Source of the DNA: Plasmodium relictum
Taxonomy: Eukaryota; Apicomplexa; Aconoidasida; Haemosporida; Plasmodiidae
Assembly: GCF_900005765.1 (NCBI RefSeq)
Contig: NC_041690.1
Location: forward strand, 2,418,001-2,482,000
Length of the DNA: 64,000 nucleotides
Direction: 5' to 3'
Under the pieces are notes generated by a model, which saw nothing but the letters and a program-made list of their open reading frames with translations, was not told where the DNA came from and searched no databases. The translations under genes were made by a program, and so were the position numbers. This document shows positions 32,853 to 43,391 of the stretch, in pieces. Position 1 is the first letter of the stretch. Every line of letters starts with the position of its first letter.

Positions 32853-33494
32853 TTATTCATTTAAAAAAGAGTTAACATCAAGTTGTTGGTCACCTAATTT
32901 TATTAAATATTCCATGAAGTTTTTAGGTAAAACAGGAGTATTTCTATCATCTTCGTTTTTCGTATAATAATATTTAGAAACAAAACGAAATGGTAGCATT
33001 ATAGATTCTTTGTTATTTTTAAGATTTATTTCTGGTTCATCAATAAAGGGTATATCTTCTAATTCAATTTGATCATTTAAAATAATATAACAAACAAGTA
33101 CTGCAGTGTTTGTAGTCATCTGCATGTTACCTAAATTTCTTGAAATATTAAAACGAAATTTTCTTAATTCTGATGTCCTATCATCTGATGGTACGTTTCC
33201 TAAAATGCCACCAAATAACAAAAAATCTATTTTATCTTTATCCTTACATTTTAATGTTTCACTTGCTTTCATATCTAATAAACATATTTTATCCCAATTA
33301 AAATTTGTTTTTAAATCATTTATTGATTCACTATAACACTTAGGTTTGTGTATACTAGATATATCACTAAATTTTGCTTCAAATTTAGTAAATATTGCAT
33401 TTGTATCTTTTACAATATCACATATATGTATATATTCAAGTATACACCATTCTTCTAACTCATCTAAATGTTCTATAATATATTTTGTAGGCAT
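32853..33494 (-). CDS. SFM1: SFM1-type SPOUT arginine methyltransferase
   Basis: 213 residues, one exon, ATG start. The whole protein matches yeast Sfm1 in layout. It opens KYIIEHLDELEEWCILEY (Sfm1: KYIIEHMEEGFSEWVILEY). Later come CLLDMKASETLKCKDKDK, DFLLFGGILGNVPSDDRT (the knotted GGILG..P..DRT S-adenosylmethionine loop), RNLGNMQMTTNTAVLV (yeast RRLGDKQMTTDTAI), EDIPFIDEPEI and MPFRFVSK. Sfm1 is a SPOUT-fold methyltransferase that modifies an arginine of ribosomal protein uS3 (Rps3), so a similar role in cytosolic ribosome production is expected. Length is as usual. It is head-to-head with the TRF4-like gene across about 400 bp. Confidence 0.92.
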   Translation of the reverse strand: MPTKYIIEHLDELEEWCILEYIHICDIVKDTNAIFTKFEAKFSDISSIHKPKCYSESINDLKTNFNWDKICLLDMKASETLKCKDKDKIDFLLFGGILGNVPSDDRTSELRKFRFNISRNLGNMQMTTNTAVLVCYIILNDQIELEDIPFIDEPEINLKNNKESIMLPFRFVSKYYYTKNEDDRNTPVLPKNFMEYLIKLGDQQLDVNSFLNE

Positions 33495-33775
33495 TTTTTT
33501 ATTTCTTCAATTTTTTTAATTTTTTAAATGTTATATATATATAATGTTATAATAAAATTTTAGATAAAATATTCTTTGTCATTTTTCTTTTTTTCTTTCT
33601 TTAAATTAATTTTATTTATAAATTTTTTTTTTTTTTCTGATGCACAATAAGAAATATTTATACTATTAAATAGTTCACGATTTATTTAAAAAAAAAAAAT
33701 TACAAAAAATAAAATTTGATAAACAATATTGAAAAATATAAAAAATTACTTTTTATAAGAATTTATTTTAAATAA

Positions 33776-33852
<77 letters not shown>

Positions 33853-33895
33853 TGTTCATATATTTTTATTATTTTATTTTTTTTTTTTCTTTTAA
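33495..33895. promoter_or_regulatory. Compact divergent promoter, SFM1 and TRF4-like genes
   Basis: 401 bp serves both genes. Its right half is dominated by a 69-bp TA dinucleotide tract ending about 46 bp before the TRF4-like ATG. It is one of the shortest divergent intergenic regions in the window. Confidence 0.55.
33781..33849. repeat. Long TA dinucleotide tract
   Basis: An uninterrupted TA repeat of about 69 bp, the longest simple repeat in the window. It can extrude cruciforms and is prone to slippage. Confidence 0.95.
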
Positions 33896-36148
33896 ATGGA
33901 TGATTCATATTACTTTATGTACAATGAAGAAGAAACAGAGAAAGTAAAAGAAATAAAATTAGAGCTACATAAAGCTTTAAAAAAAAATAGAGAAAGAGTA
34001 AAACAAGTAAATAAGCCTATGGAAGCATCAAATGTAATTTCATTAATAGATGAAAAGAGTAAATTAAAAGATAAAAATGACAAAAATTCTTTATATTATA
34101 GCAAAAGCAATTATGATAAAAACTCACTTAACAAAAATAAAGATGAATTACCTATATATTCTGATAATAGAGACAGTAAAAAAATATATTCAAAAGAGGG
34201 TGAAAAACATTATGAAGATATCTACTTTAATGAAAGGAAGAAACAAAAATTAAAAGATAAGGATAGAAAAAATGATAAAAACATAAAAGTCTACATGAAG
34301 CAAAACAATAATGATAATAAAAATGAAAATAAGCATATAGTAGAAAAGAAAAAAAGAAAAATAAGTAGTGACAATACACCCAACAGTAAATTAAAAACTT
34401 TACCTTATTCTAATAAGGAAAAAAAAAAAATAAAAACTCCTTCATATGAAGTAATAAATGAAAAATCTGTTATTTCTATAAATTCAAAAGAAAGTATATC
34501 TCACTTAAGTATTTCATCAAAATCGTCATCATCTACTAATTCATCTTCGACTAATTATTTATCATACGATAAGAAAAAAGAAAATTCTTCTAATAAAAAT
34601 TTGATATCAGGTAATACTACATCTATAAAAAAAGACAGTATCTATTCCAAAAATAAAAATATATCTACAGAAAAATATATAAGAAAAGAGAAAAACAATA
34701 TAAAAGAAATAAATTCAACAAAAAGCAGAATCTTTAAAGATCTTAATGATTTTAAAATAAATTATCAGAATCTTACAAATGAAGAAAAAGAATATTATAA
34801 TTATATGATGAAAAAATTAAATATAAAATATGATTCAAAAAAACACATTTTTTATAGTGATGGAATTTTTATTGAAAATTTTGCCAAAATGACTGAAAAA
34901 GAAAATGGAAAATTCAATTATATAGGTTACTTAGAATATGCATCTTTTTATATTTTAGAATGGTTAACTCCTACGAAAGAGGAAAAGTTATTGAAACTAA
35001 AGTCTTTATTGAAGTTAGAACTAATTGTAAAATCTATTTTCCCTAAATCAAAAATGGAGGTGTTTGGTTCATTTGTTACAGGTTTGTCTATTCCTGGTAG
35101 CGATGTAGATGTATGCTTTATGAATGTAGATGGAGAGGATATTAATTGTCTATATATAATTGCATATGCATTAATAAAATTAAATATTTATAGTGATATA
35201 AAAATTGTTAAGGATGCTAAGGTGAAAATATTAAAATATACTGATAGAGAAAGTGGAGTTCAAATTGATATATGTATAAACCAAAAATCGTCAAGAGAAA
35301 CTACCGAATTTATATTAAAACAAATTAAAGAATATATTTACCTAAGACCATTAGTATTACTTTTAAAGTTTTTTCTAAATTCTAGAAATTTAAATGAAAC
35401 ATACACAGGAGGTATAGGGTCTTTTCTTTTATGTTGTATGGTATTACATTTTTTGCAGTTGCATCCATCCACTTTTGATAATTATACCTACAATAATACT
35501 TATTTAGTAAAATTACTAATTGAATTTTTTAATTTCTATAGTATCGATTACAACTTAAATGATAACTGTTCTATTATGAGGGGATTAGGACATATTATGC
35601 CAAGAATGCTAAGAAAAGAATTTGAAGGATGTGATCGCATTTGTTTTGAAAACCCAATAGATACCTCTCTCGATATTGGAAGAAATGCATATAAAATAAA
35701 ATATATTTTATATCTGTTTAGTTACACTTTTTGTAGTTTATTATCCCTTGTATCTAAATTGAAAAGAGAAAAAAGTTTATTTATAAAAAATAAGGAGAAC
35801 GAACATATAAATAATAACAGTAGTGATAACAACAATTTTGTTGAAGGAAGTAAAATAAATACCAATTCTTTATATCCATTATTCTTTGGCCACCTTATTA
35901 ATCCTGATAATATTGTGTTTACTAAAAGAATAAAGGAAAATTTTCCTAGTGAAGATTGGAACATTAGCCATTTTGATTTCACTTATTCAAAACAAGAAAA
36001 GAACAATTTATTTGAAATGCTTTGTGATGATATTTCAAAGATTTTAGATCCCAGTTGTAAAATTGATCATATTAGTTTGTTTTCCGACATTTCAAAAATA
36101 TTTTCTTTTTCTATAAATGTTTATAATAATATTTTTAAATACTCATAA
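33896..36148 (+). CDS. TRF4/PAPD5-like non-canonical poly(A) polymerase
   Basis: 750 residues, one exon, ATG start. The first 290 residues are Lys/Ser/Asn-rich low complexity. The nucleotidyltransferase domain starts near 295: the GS motif is at 391-392 in EVFGSFVTGLSIPGSDVDV, with Asp403 and Asp405 as the DxD pair and Asp458 (GVQIDICIN) as the third catalytic Asp. The central/PAP-associated region follows: YLRPLVLLLKFFLNSRNLNE, TGGIGSFLLCCMVLHFLQLH and YLVKLLIEFFNFYSIDYN, with a C-terminal ENPIDTSLDIGRNAYKI. This is the order of TRF4/5 (PAPD5/7), nuclear enzymes that add short oligo(A) tails to aberrant or precursor RNA for exosome decay in TRAMP-like complexes. An Asn-rich insert lies near 645. 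Substrate and partners in the parasite are not deducible. Confidence 0.9.
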   Translation: MDDSYYFMYNEEETEKVKEIKLELHKALKKNRERVKQVNKPMEASNVISLIDEKSKLKDKNDKNSLYYSKSNYDKNSLNKNKDELPIYSDNRDSKKIYSKEGEKHYEDIYFNERKKQKLKDKDRKNDKNIKVYMKQNNNDNKNENKHIVEKKKRKISSDNTPNSKLKTLPYSNKEKKKIKTPSYEVINEKSVISINSKESISHLSISSKSSSSTNSSSTNYLSYDKKKENSSNKNLISGNTTSIKKDSIYSKNKNISTEKYIRKEKNNIKEINSTKSRIFKDLNDFKINYQNLTNEEKEYYNYMMKKLNIKYDSKKHIFYSDGIFIENFAKMTEKENGKFNYIGYLEYASFYILEWLTPTKEEKLLKLKSLLKLELIVKSIFPKSKMEVFGSFVTGLSIPGSDVDVCFMNVDGEDINCLYIIAYALIKLNIYSDIKIVKDAKVKILKYTDRESGVQIDICINQKSSRETTEFILKQIKEYIYLRPLVLLLKFFLNSRNLNETYTGGIGSFLLCCMVLHFLQLHPSTFDNYTYNNTYLVKLLIEFFNFYSIDYNLNDNCSIMRGLGHIMPRMLRKEFEGCDRICFENPIDTSLDIGRNAYKIKYILYLFSYTFCSLLSLVSKLKREKSLFIKNKENEHINNNSSDNNNFVEGSKINTNSLYPLFFGHLINPDNIVFTKRIKENFPSEDWNISHFDFTYSKQEKNNLFEMLCDDISKILDPSCKIDHISLFSDISKIFSFSINVYNNIFKYS

Positions 36149-36560
36149 GTTTCTTATAAAAAAATGTATCCATGTGAGGGTAATTTGATTTAACTTTTCA
36201 TAAATTTTATTATATTACTCCAATATAATATTTAATGAAAATAAAAATAATAAAAGAAAAAATAGTAGTGAAAATAAATACAACACAACGAAAAAACTGT
36301 TTAATTCATATACAAAACTAAAATCGATCCAAAGTTAAAAAAAAAAATTTTTTTTTTTGTTATGCTCTTATTTTAGAAATTATGTTTATAAATTTAAGTT
36401 ATAAAAAAATAAAAATACTATAAATGTATCCATATATTACTTTTTTTTTTTTTTTTTGAGAAAAAATGTATGTAGAATTAATCTTATTGAATTTTTTTTT
36501 TTAAGTATTCTACATTTAAATAATATCTAAAAGGAATTTATTTTAAAATATGAATATAAA
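36149..36560. other. Convergent intergenic gap, nothing coding seen
   Basis: AT spacer with a T tract at about 36442-36457, between the TRF4-like and TRAPPC2 stops. It is probably 3' UTRs only. Confidence 0.65.
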
Positions 36561-37049
36561 TTATTGATGTAAAAATTTCTTTGCAGCTAAATGAACATTT
36601 TGATCAAATAAGGAACTTGTTATAATTCCATTAGGTTCATATAAAGGGTTTAAAAGAACTTTTATATAGTTTTCATGAACTATTTCAAAAAACGATCTTA
36701 TATTTTCATCAGATGGTACATATATGTTTGTATTAGTGGAATTATTTAATTCATTTTTATTTTTAAATAATAATAAAAATTTTATATGCCCAGGTGTACA
36801 GTAAGCTGATACACTATAATTATTAAAAGAATCAATAGATTTTAGATACATATTTGAACTTCTCCAAACTAGTTCATCTAATGAATCTAATGACTGATGA
36901 ATTATAAATTGTGCTAAATGTTCTGAAATATCCTTTTTTCCATTAATTGATAAGTCAGCTTCATATATAGGTATATCCCCTTTACCTATTATTGTTAAGA
37001 CAAATACTTGATAAAATGATGAAGAATTATTTCCTGTATTTCTGTTCAT
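36561..37049 (-). CDS. TRAPPC2: Trafficking protein particle complex subunit 2 (sedlin/Trs20)
   Basis: 162 residues, one exon, ATG start. The longin-like sedlin fold is recognisable from FVLTIIGKGDIPIYEADL, HLAQFIIHQSLDSLDELVW, NMYLKSIDSFNNYSVSAYCT, PGHIKFLLLF and then RSFFEIVHENYIKVLLNPLY followed by EPNGIITSSLFDQNV. These match human sedlin segment by segment (QFIAHAALDLVDE.MW; NMYLKTVDKFNEW; TAGHMRFIML; NPFYEPN). It is a core TRAPP subunit used in ER-Golgi vesicle tethering and Rab activation. A short Asn/Thr insert before the last helix is the only addition to the usual 140 residues. Confidence 0.94.
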   Translation of the reverse strand: MNRNTGNNSSSFYQVFVLTIIGKGDIPIYEADLSINGKKDISEHLAQFIIHQSLDSLDELVWRSSNMYLKSIDSFNNYSVSAYCTPGHIKFLLLFKNKNELNNSTNTNIYVPSDENIRSFFEIVHENYIKVLLNPLYEPNGIITSSLFDQNVHLAAKKFLHQ

Positions 37050-37743
37050 ATTTTATATAATTTTTATTTTTCACAAAATCCATGTATAAATATTCATCAT
37101 TTATTCTAATATATTTATTGTTATTCTTGATTTTTTTTTTAAAGCATATTTATCTTATAGCAATATTTTAAATTTATTTAAAATGAAATAACATATATAT
37201 ATATATGAGGATTTTTTTTTTTTTAATGATAAAAATAATTTATTTCCAATTTTCAAAATTACAATAGAATTTAAAAAATATTAGTAAGACTCATATTTTT
37301 AAAATAATTGATTTCTTAAGTATATTTATAAATATATATATATATATTTTTTTTTTTTTATTCTAAATTAAATTAAAAGTATAATTTTTTTATTGTTGGA
37401 TATAGCATAGATAAAAATTATGAATAAACAAACTAATTTTTTTATTCAATAAGAAATTTGTATTATGGAAAAATATATATATATATGCCCAATTTAATTT
37501 TATACCTTATTTGCATCGAAAATATAGTAATAAATATAAAAAAAAAGAAAATATATAACTATTAAAGCGTATAATTAAAAAAAAAAAAAAAATAGAAAAA
37601 AATTGTGAAAAAAGAAGAAATTTTTTTCTATATATATATATGCAAATACTTTTTACAATTGTATTTTTCCTTGATAACCAAATGTATAATTCTAAAAAAA
37701 TTTCGAGGCAAGCTTATAATTTCAAAAATAGAAAAATTATTTA
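37050..37743. other. Tandem intergenic gap
   Basis: 0.7 kb holding the TRAPPC2 promoter and the 3' UTR of the 956-residue gene, both on the minus strand. A/T tracts and TA runs only. Confidence 0.6.
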
Positions 37744-40700
37744 TCAAAAATTTTTAAGTTTTGGAACAAACTTCTTAATTTCCTTTTTTGGTTCTACCTT
37801 TTTGAATAATTTTATTTGTATTTTACTTTTATCAATAAATATAGATTTTTTTTTAGCATCTTCTAAAATTTTTTTTAATTGGTCATTTTCTAAGCTTGTT
37901 TCTACAAAAATAAAAAAAAAAAAAAGTTTAGAACGAATAAATAAATATACATTATAACGCAAATTTTTATATATATCTTAAATTAGTATGAAATTTTTCT
38001 TAATTCTCTTTTAATTAATAATTATGTATTACGTGAAATTGGTGGATCTTTTTTTGTGATTGGCTCTTTCATAATTTTTGATATTTCAACACTTTTTGTA
38101 TTTGTTTCTCTTTTTTGTGATTCCATACTTTGGGGGGTTCGGAACTTAAAAATAGAAAATTTCTTTTTAGTTTCACTTGGTTCTTTCTTTCCAAAATTCA
38201 GTTTAAAAATGGACGTTTTTTTAATTTCATGTTCCTTTTGTTTTTCAGATATAACTGCCTCACTTTTTTCATTTTCAGATTTTTTTGAAAAACTTTTACT
38301 TCTTTTTGTCTCAATAGTAGAAATGTATTTTTTATTTTCTACTTCTTTATTTAAACTTTCTTTAGAACTCTTAATAATTCCCAATTCTTTATTTTCATGT
38401 TTCTCAATAGGTAGAATTTTTGGAATAGTTTTATTCAATAGTTTATTTAAATTTTCTTTTTTAGGTTCAACTTTTATTTTAAGGGATGGTTTAATTATAA
38501 TTTTAGCAGTATCTTTAAGATTTGGAGGATTGCTTTTTGTTTTATTATCTACATTATCTATTTTTTCTGTAACTTTGGGTTTTATAAGTATTTCTTTTTT
38601 TTGATATAATGGTGATTTAATTTTTTTTCCTTCTTCTATTTTTTCAGCACTTACCACAATTTCCTTATTATTTAAAGAATATTTTTTATTTTCAATTGAT
38701 TTCTTTTTTTCTAATTTACTTAACATATAATCATTTTTGTCTTTATTAGTTTCTGTTTTTACTACACTTTTTAAAGTAATTGATGGAGTATCTGCCTTTT
38801 TTAATTCAATCTTTTCCGTCAAGTTTTTTATAATATTTTTTACATTAGATGGTTTATTTTTTTCTTGATTATCTACAACATTTTGCACTTTTTTTATATC
38901 TATATTATTATTAGTAGAAGTAGTAGTATTACCATTTTTATTATTATTATTATCAGTATTACTATTATTATCAGTGTTACTATTATCATTAGTATTATTA
39001 TTAATATTTTTGTTAGTATTATTATTAGTAATAGTGGGATTATTATTATTGATATGGTTATTATCTTTAATTATCCCTTTATAAATTCCCTTTTCAAACT
39101 CCTTTACCTTTTCCTTAGCATTTGTTTCATTTACTTCTTTGACTTTTTCTGTTTTTAATCCTATAAGAGAAAAATATAATATATGGTTATTTTTAGTTAA
39201 AACTAACTGGTTTTATATAAAAAAAATTAGGAGATATAAATAAAATACCCCCCAAAAAAATTGTTATTAATAGTAAAAATAAATATAAATATAAAATTAA
39301 ATGTTAAAATCCCTTTTTGTTAATTGTATTAGTACCTTCTATCTCTTTTTTAGAAGTATAAGGTTTAAAGGAAACTTTTTTCCCTCTTTGAATAGGTGCA
39401 TTATTGTTATTTTTAATTATTAGCAGCTTTGTTTGAACTTTATGCTCTCCAACTTTTTGTAATCCAGACTTTTCTACGGCATCCTTACTTAAAACAATGC
39501 TTTTTTTAGTAATTAATTTTCCTTTTAATCCTATTTTTGTATTATTAATTGGAGTTTTTTGTACCTTTTGTAAAATTGTTGGAGATGTGTTTAGACTTGA
39601 AATATCTGAGAATTTGCTTTGCTTCACTTGCTTAAATAATTCCGCTGGTAATATGGATTTACTAGGATACTGATATACAGATACATACATTTTTCCTATT
39701 ATTTCTGGATTATTTTTATCTATTCTTGAATAAATATCCCATGGGCAATTTTTTATTAATGTTTTTTCACTAATAAAAGAACATTTTGATGTTCCTACTA
39801 ATAATTTTCCCCTGACATCATGAACATCTATTCTGAAACTTGGAATTTCTCCAGGTGTTTTATGTGGCAATGTATTTAAATTGATAGTATTATCAACATT
39901 AAATATGTATTTTTCACTGTTTATTATATCATCAGGATTTTTAGGTTTTGTAACTCTTTTACTATTTTGAATAGCAGAATATGAAGTTTCGTGATTATAT
40001 CTTACTACGCAAACAATTTTGGGATTTTCTAACGGATAATTAATTTCTACTAAGCCAATTTTTATATCAAATCCTAATAAATCCCTAGGAATAATGGAAT
40101 CATCATAATTTTTAGTATTTTTTTCTAATTCATGTTCTACCATATTATTTGATCTCATTCTACTAATTTTATCATTTTCTTCCTTATTTCTCTTTACCAT
40201 ATCTGAAAAACTGTTTTCTTTGAAAACACTCATATGATCAATGTTATCATGGGGAAAATGTGATGGAGGTAACCAGCCATCATTTTGAGATGGCACAATT
40301 GGGGGTATAGGAGGAATTGGTGGACATGAATATTTACTATCTTCTAATAATCCAATAACTTGATAATACAACAATCCATATAATGAATTAATACGAGGAT
40401 CAAGTGTTCTACATGGATATATATAATCTAATAACATTTTTATTGTATCTCTCTTCTTTTCTATATTACTACTATTCTCTGATACCTCCGTAGCTGTTTG
40501 TGTGCAAATACCTGCAAAAGATTGAACCAGTGTATCAAGCTGTATATATAATAAATCTATACGGCGTACCGTGTCAATTAAAGAACTTTGATTATCTTTT
40601 ATATTATTTAGCTTTTCTTCAAGTTTCATCGTATAAATTTTATTTTTTTCGAATGCCTCATAAGCCTTAGCTATTTCTTCCTGTAAATAATAATTGTTTT

Positions 40701-40920
40701 TTTCTGCAGAAGTTCTTTTTTCTTTTTCTAACTTAAATAGATTAAAATAATGCCTTATTTTATTTTCTAATTCCTCTAAAATATGTTCAATAATTTCAGG
40801 TTCAGGTCTTAGTCTGCGGTGAATTACATCCTTGGTTAGATTGTATTTACTTTTATTATTCACTTCAAAATCTTGTAATGCATCATACCATACCTTAAGA
40901 TTATCTCTTTTTTTCTTCAT
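37744..40920 (-). CDS. Unrecognised three-exon protein, coiled coil plus beta-rich (C2-like) domain and Lys-rich tail
   Basis: I do not recognise this gene. Exons 40920-39336, 39160-38033 and 37901-37744 join with matching phases (1 and 1) and GT-AG borders, giving 956 residues. The N-terminus (about 1-30) has a WYDALQDFE segment. A coiled coil covers about 45-135. A conserved-looking helical stretch around 160-195 (MLLDYIYPCRTLDPRINSLY) is followed by a Pro-rich PPIPPIPPIVP. A beta-rich domain at about 280-425 (FDIKIGLVEINYPLENPK to KMYVSVYQYP) looks C2-like. Exon 2 adds an Asn/Thr-rich simple stretch and a long Lys/Ser/Pro/Glu tail with repeated IKPSLKIKVEPKKE-type segments. No membrane span or signal peptide is seen. 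GTGCA motifs upstream would fit an invasion or pellicle gene, which is inference. Confidence 0.85.
38930..39061. repeat. ATT/AGT trinucleotide low-complexity tract (Asn/Thr-rich coding)
   Basis: A trinucleotide-biased tract within exon 2 of the 956-residue gene encodes runs of Asn with interspersed Thr, Ser and Asp. It is typical of Plasmodium replication-slippage tracts. Confidence 0.85.
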
Positions 40921-41909
40921 TTGTTAACACAATTTTTAAAAGAAAATATTTAAAACATTTAATAACTATTTATAATTTTAAACAAAAAAATAAAGACAAA
41001 TTCAACTTTGGAAATATCATTATTTTTTAAACTTGTTAAACAACGGAAAGATGACAACTAATATTGTCATAATTTTTATATTAAATTTTAGACTATAATC
41101 ATGGGATTATATTTATTTAAATGATTAAAAAATTATAAATATTTGAATAATTCTTTTTATATCTAGTTTTTTTTCTTTTCAAAAATAATTATATATATTA
41201 AATAACTTTTACTATATAACAATTAATAAGTATTACAAAATGAATATGTTTTTATCAAATGTACATTAACTCATAAAAATAATTTCAATCGTATTAAAAA
41301 GGAAATATATATATATGTATGGCATAATGCCAACCTGAATATATATGTATGATGTTATATGAATACCTTAACTGATGTCAAAATTATTGAATTCTTTTTT
41401 GGAAAAGATGTTCTACATAATTTTTTTTTTCTTATTTTGTTATATAGATAACTTCAATTTTTAAATTATAAAATTAAAAAAAACACTATTTTTTTTTTTT
41501 AATTAATATTAATAAATTATTACTTTTCATGTCGTTGTTAGAACAATTTAAATGAACAACGTATTTTTTTTTATGAACAATTTTTTTTTTAAATACACCC
41601 TCTATTAATGCACACGCACGTGCATGCACACACAAACTTTTTTTTTATCTATATGCTTCATATATTTATTTTATTTAAAAAAAAAGTTATATATATATAG
41701 ACATCTTTTGCTTTTATTAATTATTTTTTTCTTTCATTATATTAATAATTAAGTATGATCATATTTTTAATTATTTATTATTTTTTAATTTTTTATACAA
41801 TTAAAATGAATTAAATAAATATATATTTTTCTTTAAAAAAATTAAAGACTAACATTTAATTTTCTTAAAGCATAAAATATTTTAGAAGAAAAAAAGCTTA
41901 CAAAATGAT
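40921..41909. promoter_or_regulatory. Upstream region of the 956-residue gene with GC-rich palindrome cluster
   Basis: 0.99 kb between the 956-residue gene start and the DUF819 gene stop. It contains GGCATAATGCC (41321-41331, an 11-bp palindrome with a one-base centre) and the GTGCATGCAC cluster at 41609-41636. The rest is A/T. Confidence 0.55.
41609..41636. promoter_or_regulatory. GTGCATGCAC palindrome with extra TGCAC copy, ApiAP2-type motifs
   Basis: A 28-bp island rich in C, G and CA steps within almost pure A/T. It has a perfect 10-bp palindrome GTGCATGCAC at 41620-41629, combining two GTGCA cores and one TGCATGCA, plus a further TGCAC at 41609-41613. GTGCA is the core bound by the invasion regulator AP2-I, and TGCATGCA by another ApiAP2 factor. 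It lies about 700 bp upstream of the 956-residue gene. Confidence 0.5.
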
Positions 41910-43391
41910 TCATAAATAAGAGTAAATAATCATTGATATATTAGTAGCTATTAAATAGCCTATAATTCCCCAAAGTGTAGCTGCAAATGCTAAATCAGGT
42001 CTTCCTAAAATTTCAGACATTACTGCAGCTGTAGTAGGTCCACCTATATTTGCATTAATAGCCAATAATATTTCATCAATGCATAAAGATGCAAATGAGA
42101 ATCCAGAGATCAAATTATATATAAATGAAAAAAGAAAAATGCATAATAAGTGAATTACTAACATGCATATTACTAAAATTATCAAAGGCTTAGCAGTTGT
42201 ACATAAATTTTTTGCATTTATTAAAATCCCAGAAACGGACAAATAATATATAGTCAAAAATTTTAAAACTGTTGAGTAATATTCTAATGACCTAAAGTAC
42301 ACATCTGTAATAAATTTGGATATTTTATAATTATTTGTTGTAATGTTTGCACTATGTATCATGTAATCAAAAGAATATATATATGTAAATGATATTATCA
42401 ATAAAACAAATGTTCTAAGTTTATCAATGTTAAAGTAGGAATAGATAAATTTACATATCATCTCGTAGTCATTTATTATTTTCTTGCTTAACAACATTAT
42501 GAATATTATAGCCAAAGAATCATATAAAAATGTAATAAAAAAATCATTAGAAAAATAAGACCGAAATTTTTCTTCTTTTTCAGAATTTTCACTATTTGTG
42601 AAAGAACCATATAGAACAGGAAAATTTTTATCGGATACTAAATGTTTTTTCTCTTCATAATTTAAATTTATATTGGTATCTTTTTTTGTATCCTCTTCTA
42701 TATCACTTAAAGTGTTATTGTTACAATAATAAAGAAATTTGCAGTAATTTTTAAATAACGGTAAAATCATTAGAAATATGCTCGTGAAAATATCATCTAA
42801 TAAAAATATACTATTTTTTGCTGCGTTGCTTATATTTAATAAGTCAGCAACTTCTATAAAATTAATGTAACCACCAATATAAGTTGATATAAAACAAGCA
42901 ACACTGCTTTTTAAATAATTACATGATTCAACATCATCTATAACATAAATAATTTTTATTAAATAATAAGATAAAATACCTCCAATGACTGTTCCACTGG
43001 CACCAAATATAAACGCAACTCCAAAATGTAGTAATCTTTTATGAATTAATAAATCATATATTGAACTTTTTTTTTTTGATTCATATAAAATTATATTTTC
43101 TTTACAATTTGATGATTTATATTTAATTATATTTTTTTTTTTCATCCATGAAAAAGTTAAGATAAGAGAAATACATAAAGTGTAGGACAAAATTTGCTTC
43201 AAAAAAAATTCCATATATTTTTTATCATAAATTTCAATTTCACATATTGCGTTAAAAATTATTCCTAAAATAAAACTAGATAGATAAGCTGTAAAAATCC
43301 TTCCAATTTTTGTATATGATTCAAACATTATACTTAAAAGACTAATTGCAAAAGCAATAGCATATGGATGATACTTTATATGATCTATCAT
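41910..43391 (-). CDS. DUF819-family multi-pass membrane protein
   Basis: 493 residues, one exon, ATG start, with about ten to eleven hydrophobic spans. Family signatures are visible in both halves. These are LHFGVAFIFGASGTVIGGIL and SSVACFISTYIGGYINFIEV (the glycine-rich loop seen as TGGSxNFVAVAE in bacterial members), then DDIFTSIFLMILP. Near the end come INANIGGPTTAAVMSEILGR and ALDLAFAATLWGIIGYLIATN-like wording (PDLAFAATLWGIIGYLIATN). DUF819 proteins have two inverted repeats and look like transporters of the sodium-solute type, but the substrate is not established. A hydrophilic Asn/Glu/Lys insert around 225-275 separates the halves. There is no signal peptide beyond the first span. In eukaryotes the family is known mainly from plants and related lineages, so a plastid-derived or bacterial origin is possible, though not shown here. 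Confidence 0.85.
   Translation of the reverse strand: MIDHIKYHPYAIAFAISLLSIMFESYTKIGRIFTAYLSSFILGIIFNAICEIEIYDKKYMEFFLKQILSYTLCISLILTFSWMKKKNIIKYKSSNCKENIILYESKKKSSIYDLLIHKRLLHFGVAFIFGASGTVIGGILSYYLIKIIYVIDDVESCNYLKSSVACFISTYIGGYINFIEVADLLNISNAAKNSIFLLDDIFTSIFLMILPLFKNYCKFLYYCNNNTLSDIEEDTKKDTNINLNYEEKKHLVSDKNFPVLYGSFTNSENSEKEEKFRSYFSNDFFITFLYDSLAIIFIMLLSKKIINDYEMICKFIYSYFNIDKLRTFVLLIISFTYIYSFDYMIHSANITTNNYKISKFITDVYFRSLEYYSTVLKFLTIYYLSVSGILINAKNLCTTAKPLIILVICMLVIHLLCIFLFSFIYNLISGFSFASLCIDEILLAINANIGGPTTAAVMSEILGRPDLAFAATLWGIIGYLIATNISMIIYSYL

Noticed and set aside
38056-38604. 182-codon plus-strand frame with several hydrophobic stretches
   Set aside because: Antisense shadow of exon 2 of the 956-residue gene, whose exons join in phase on the other strand.
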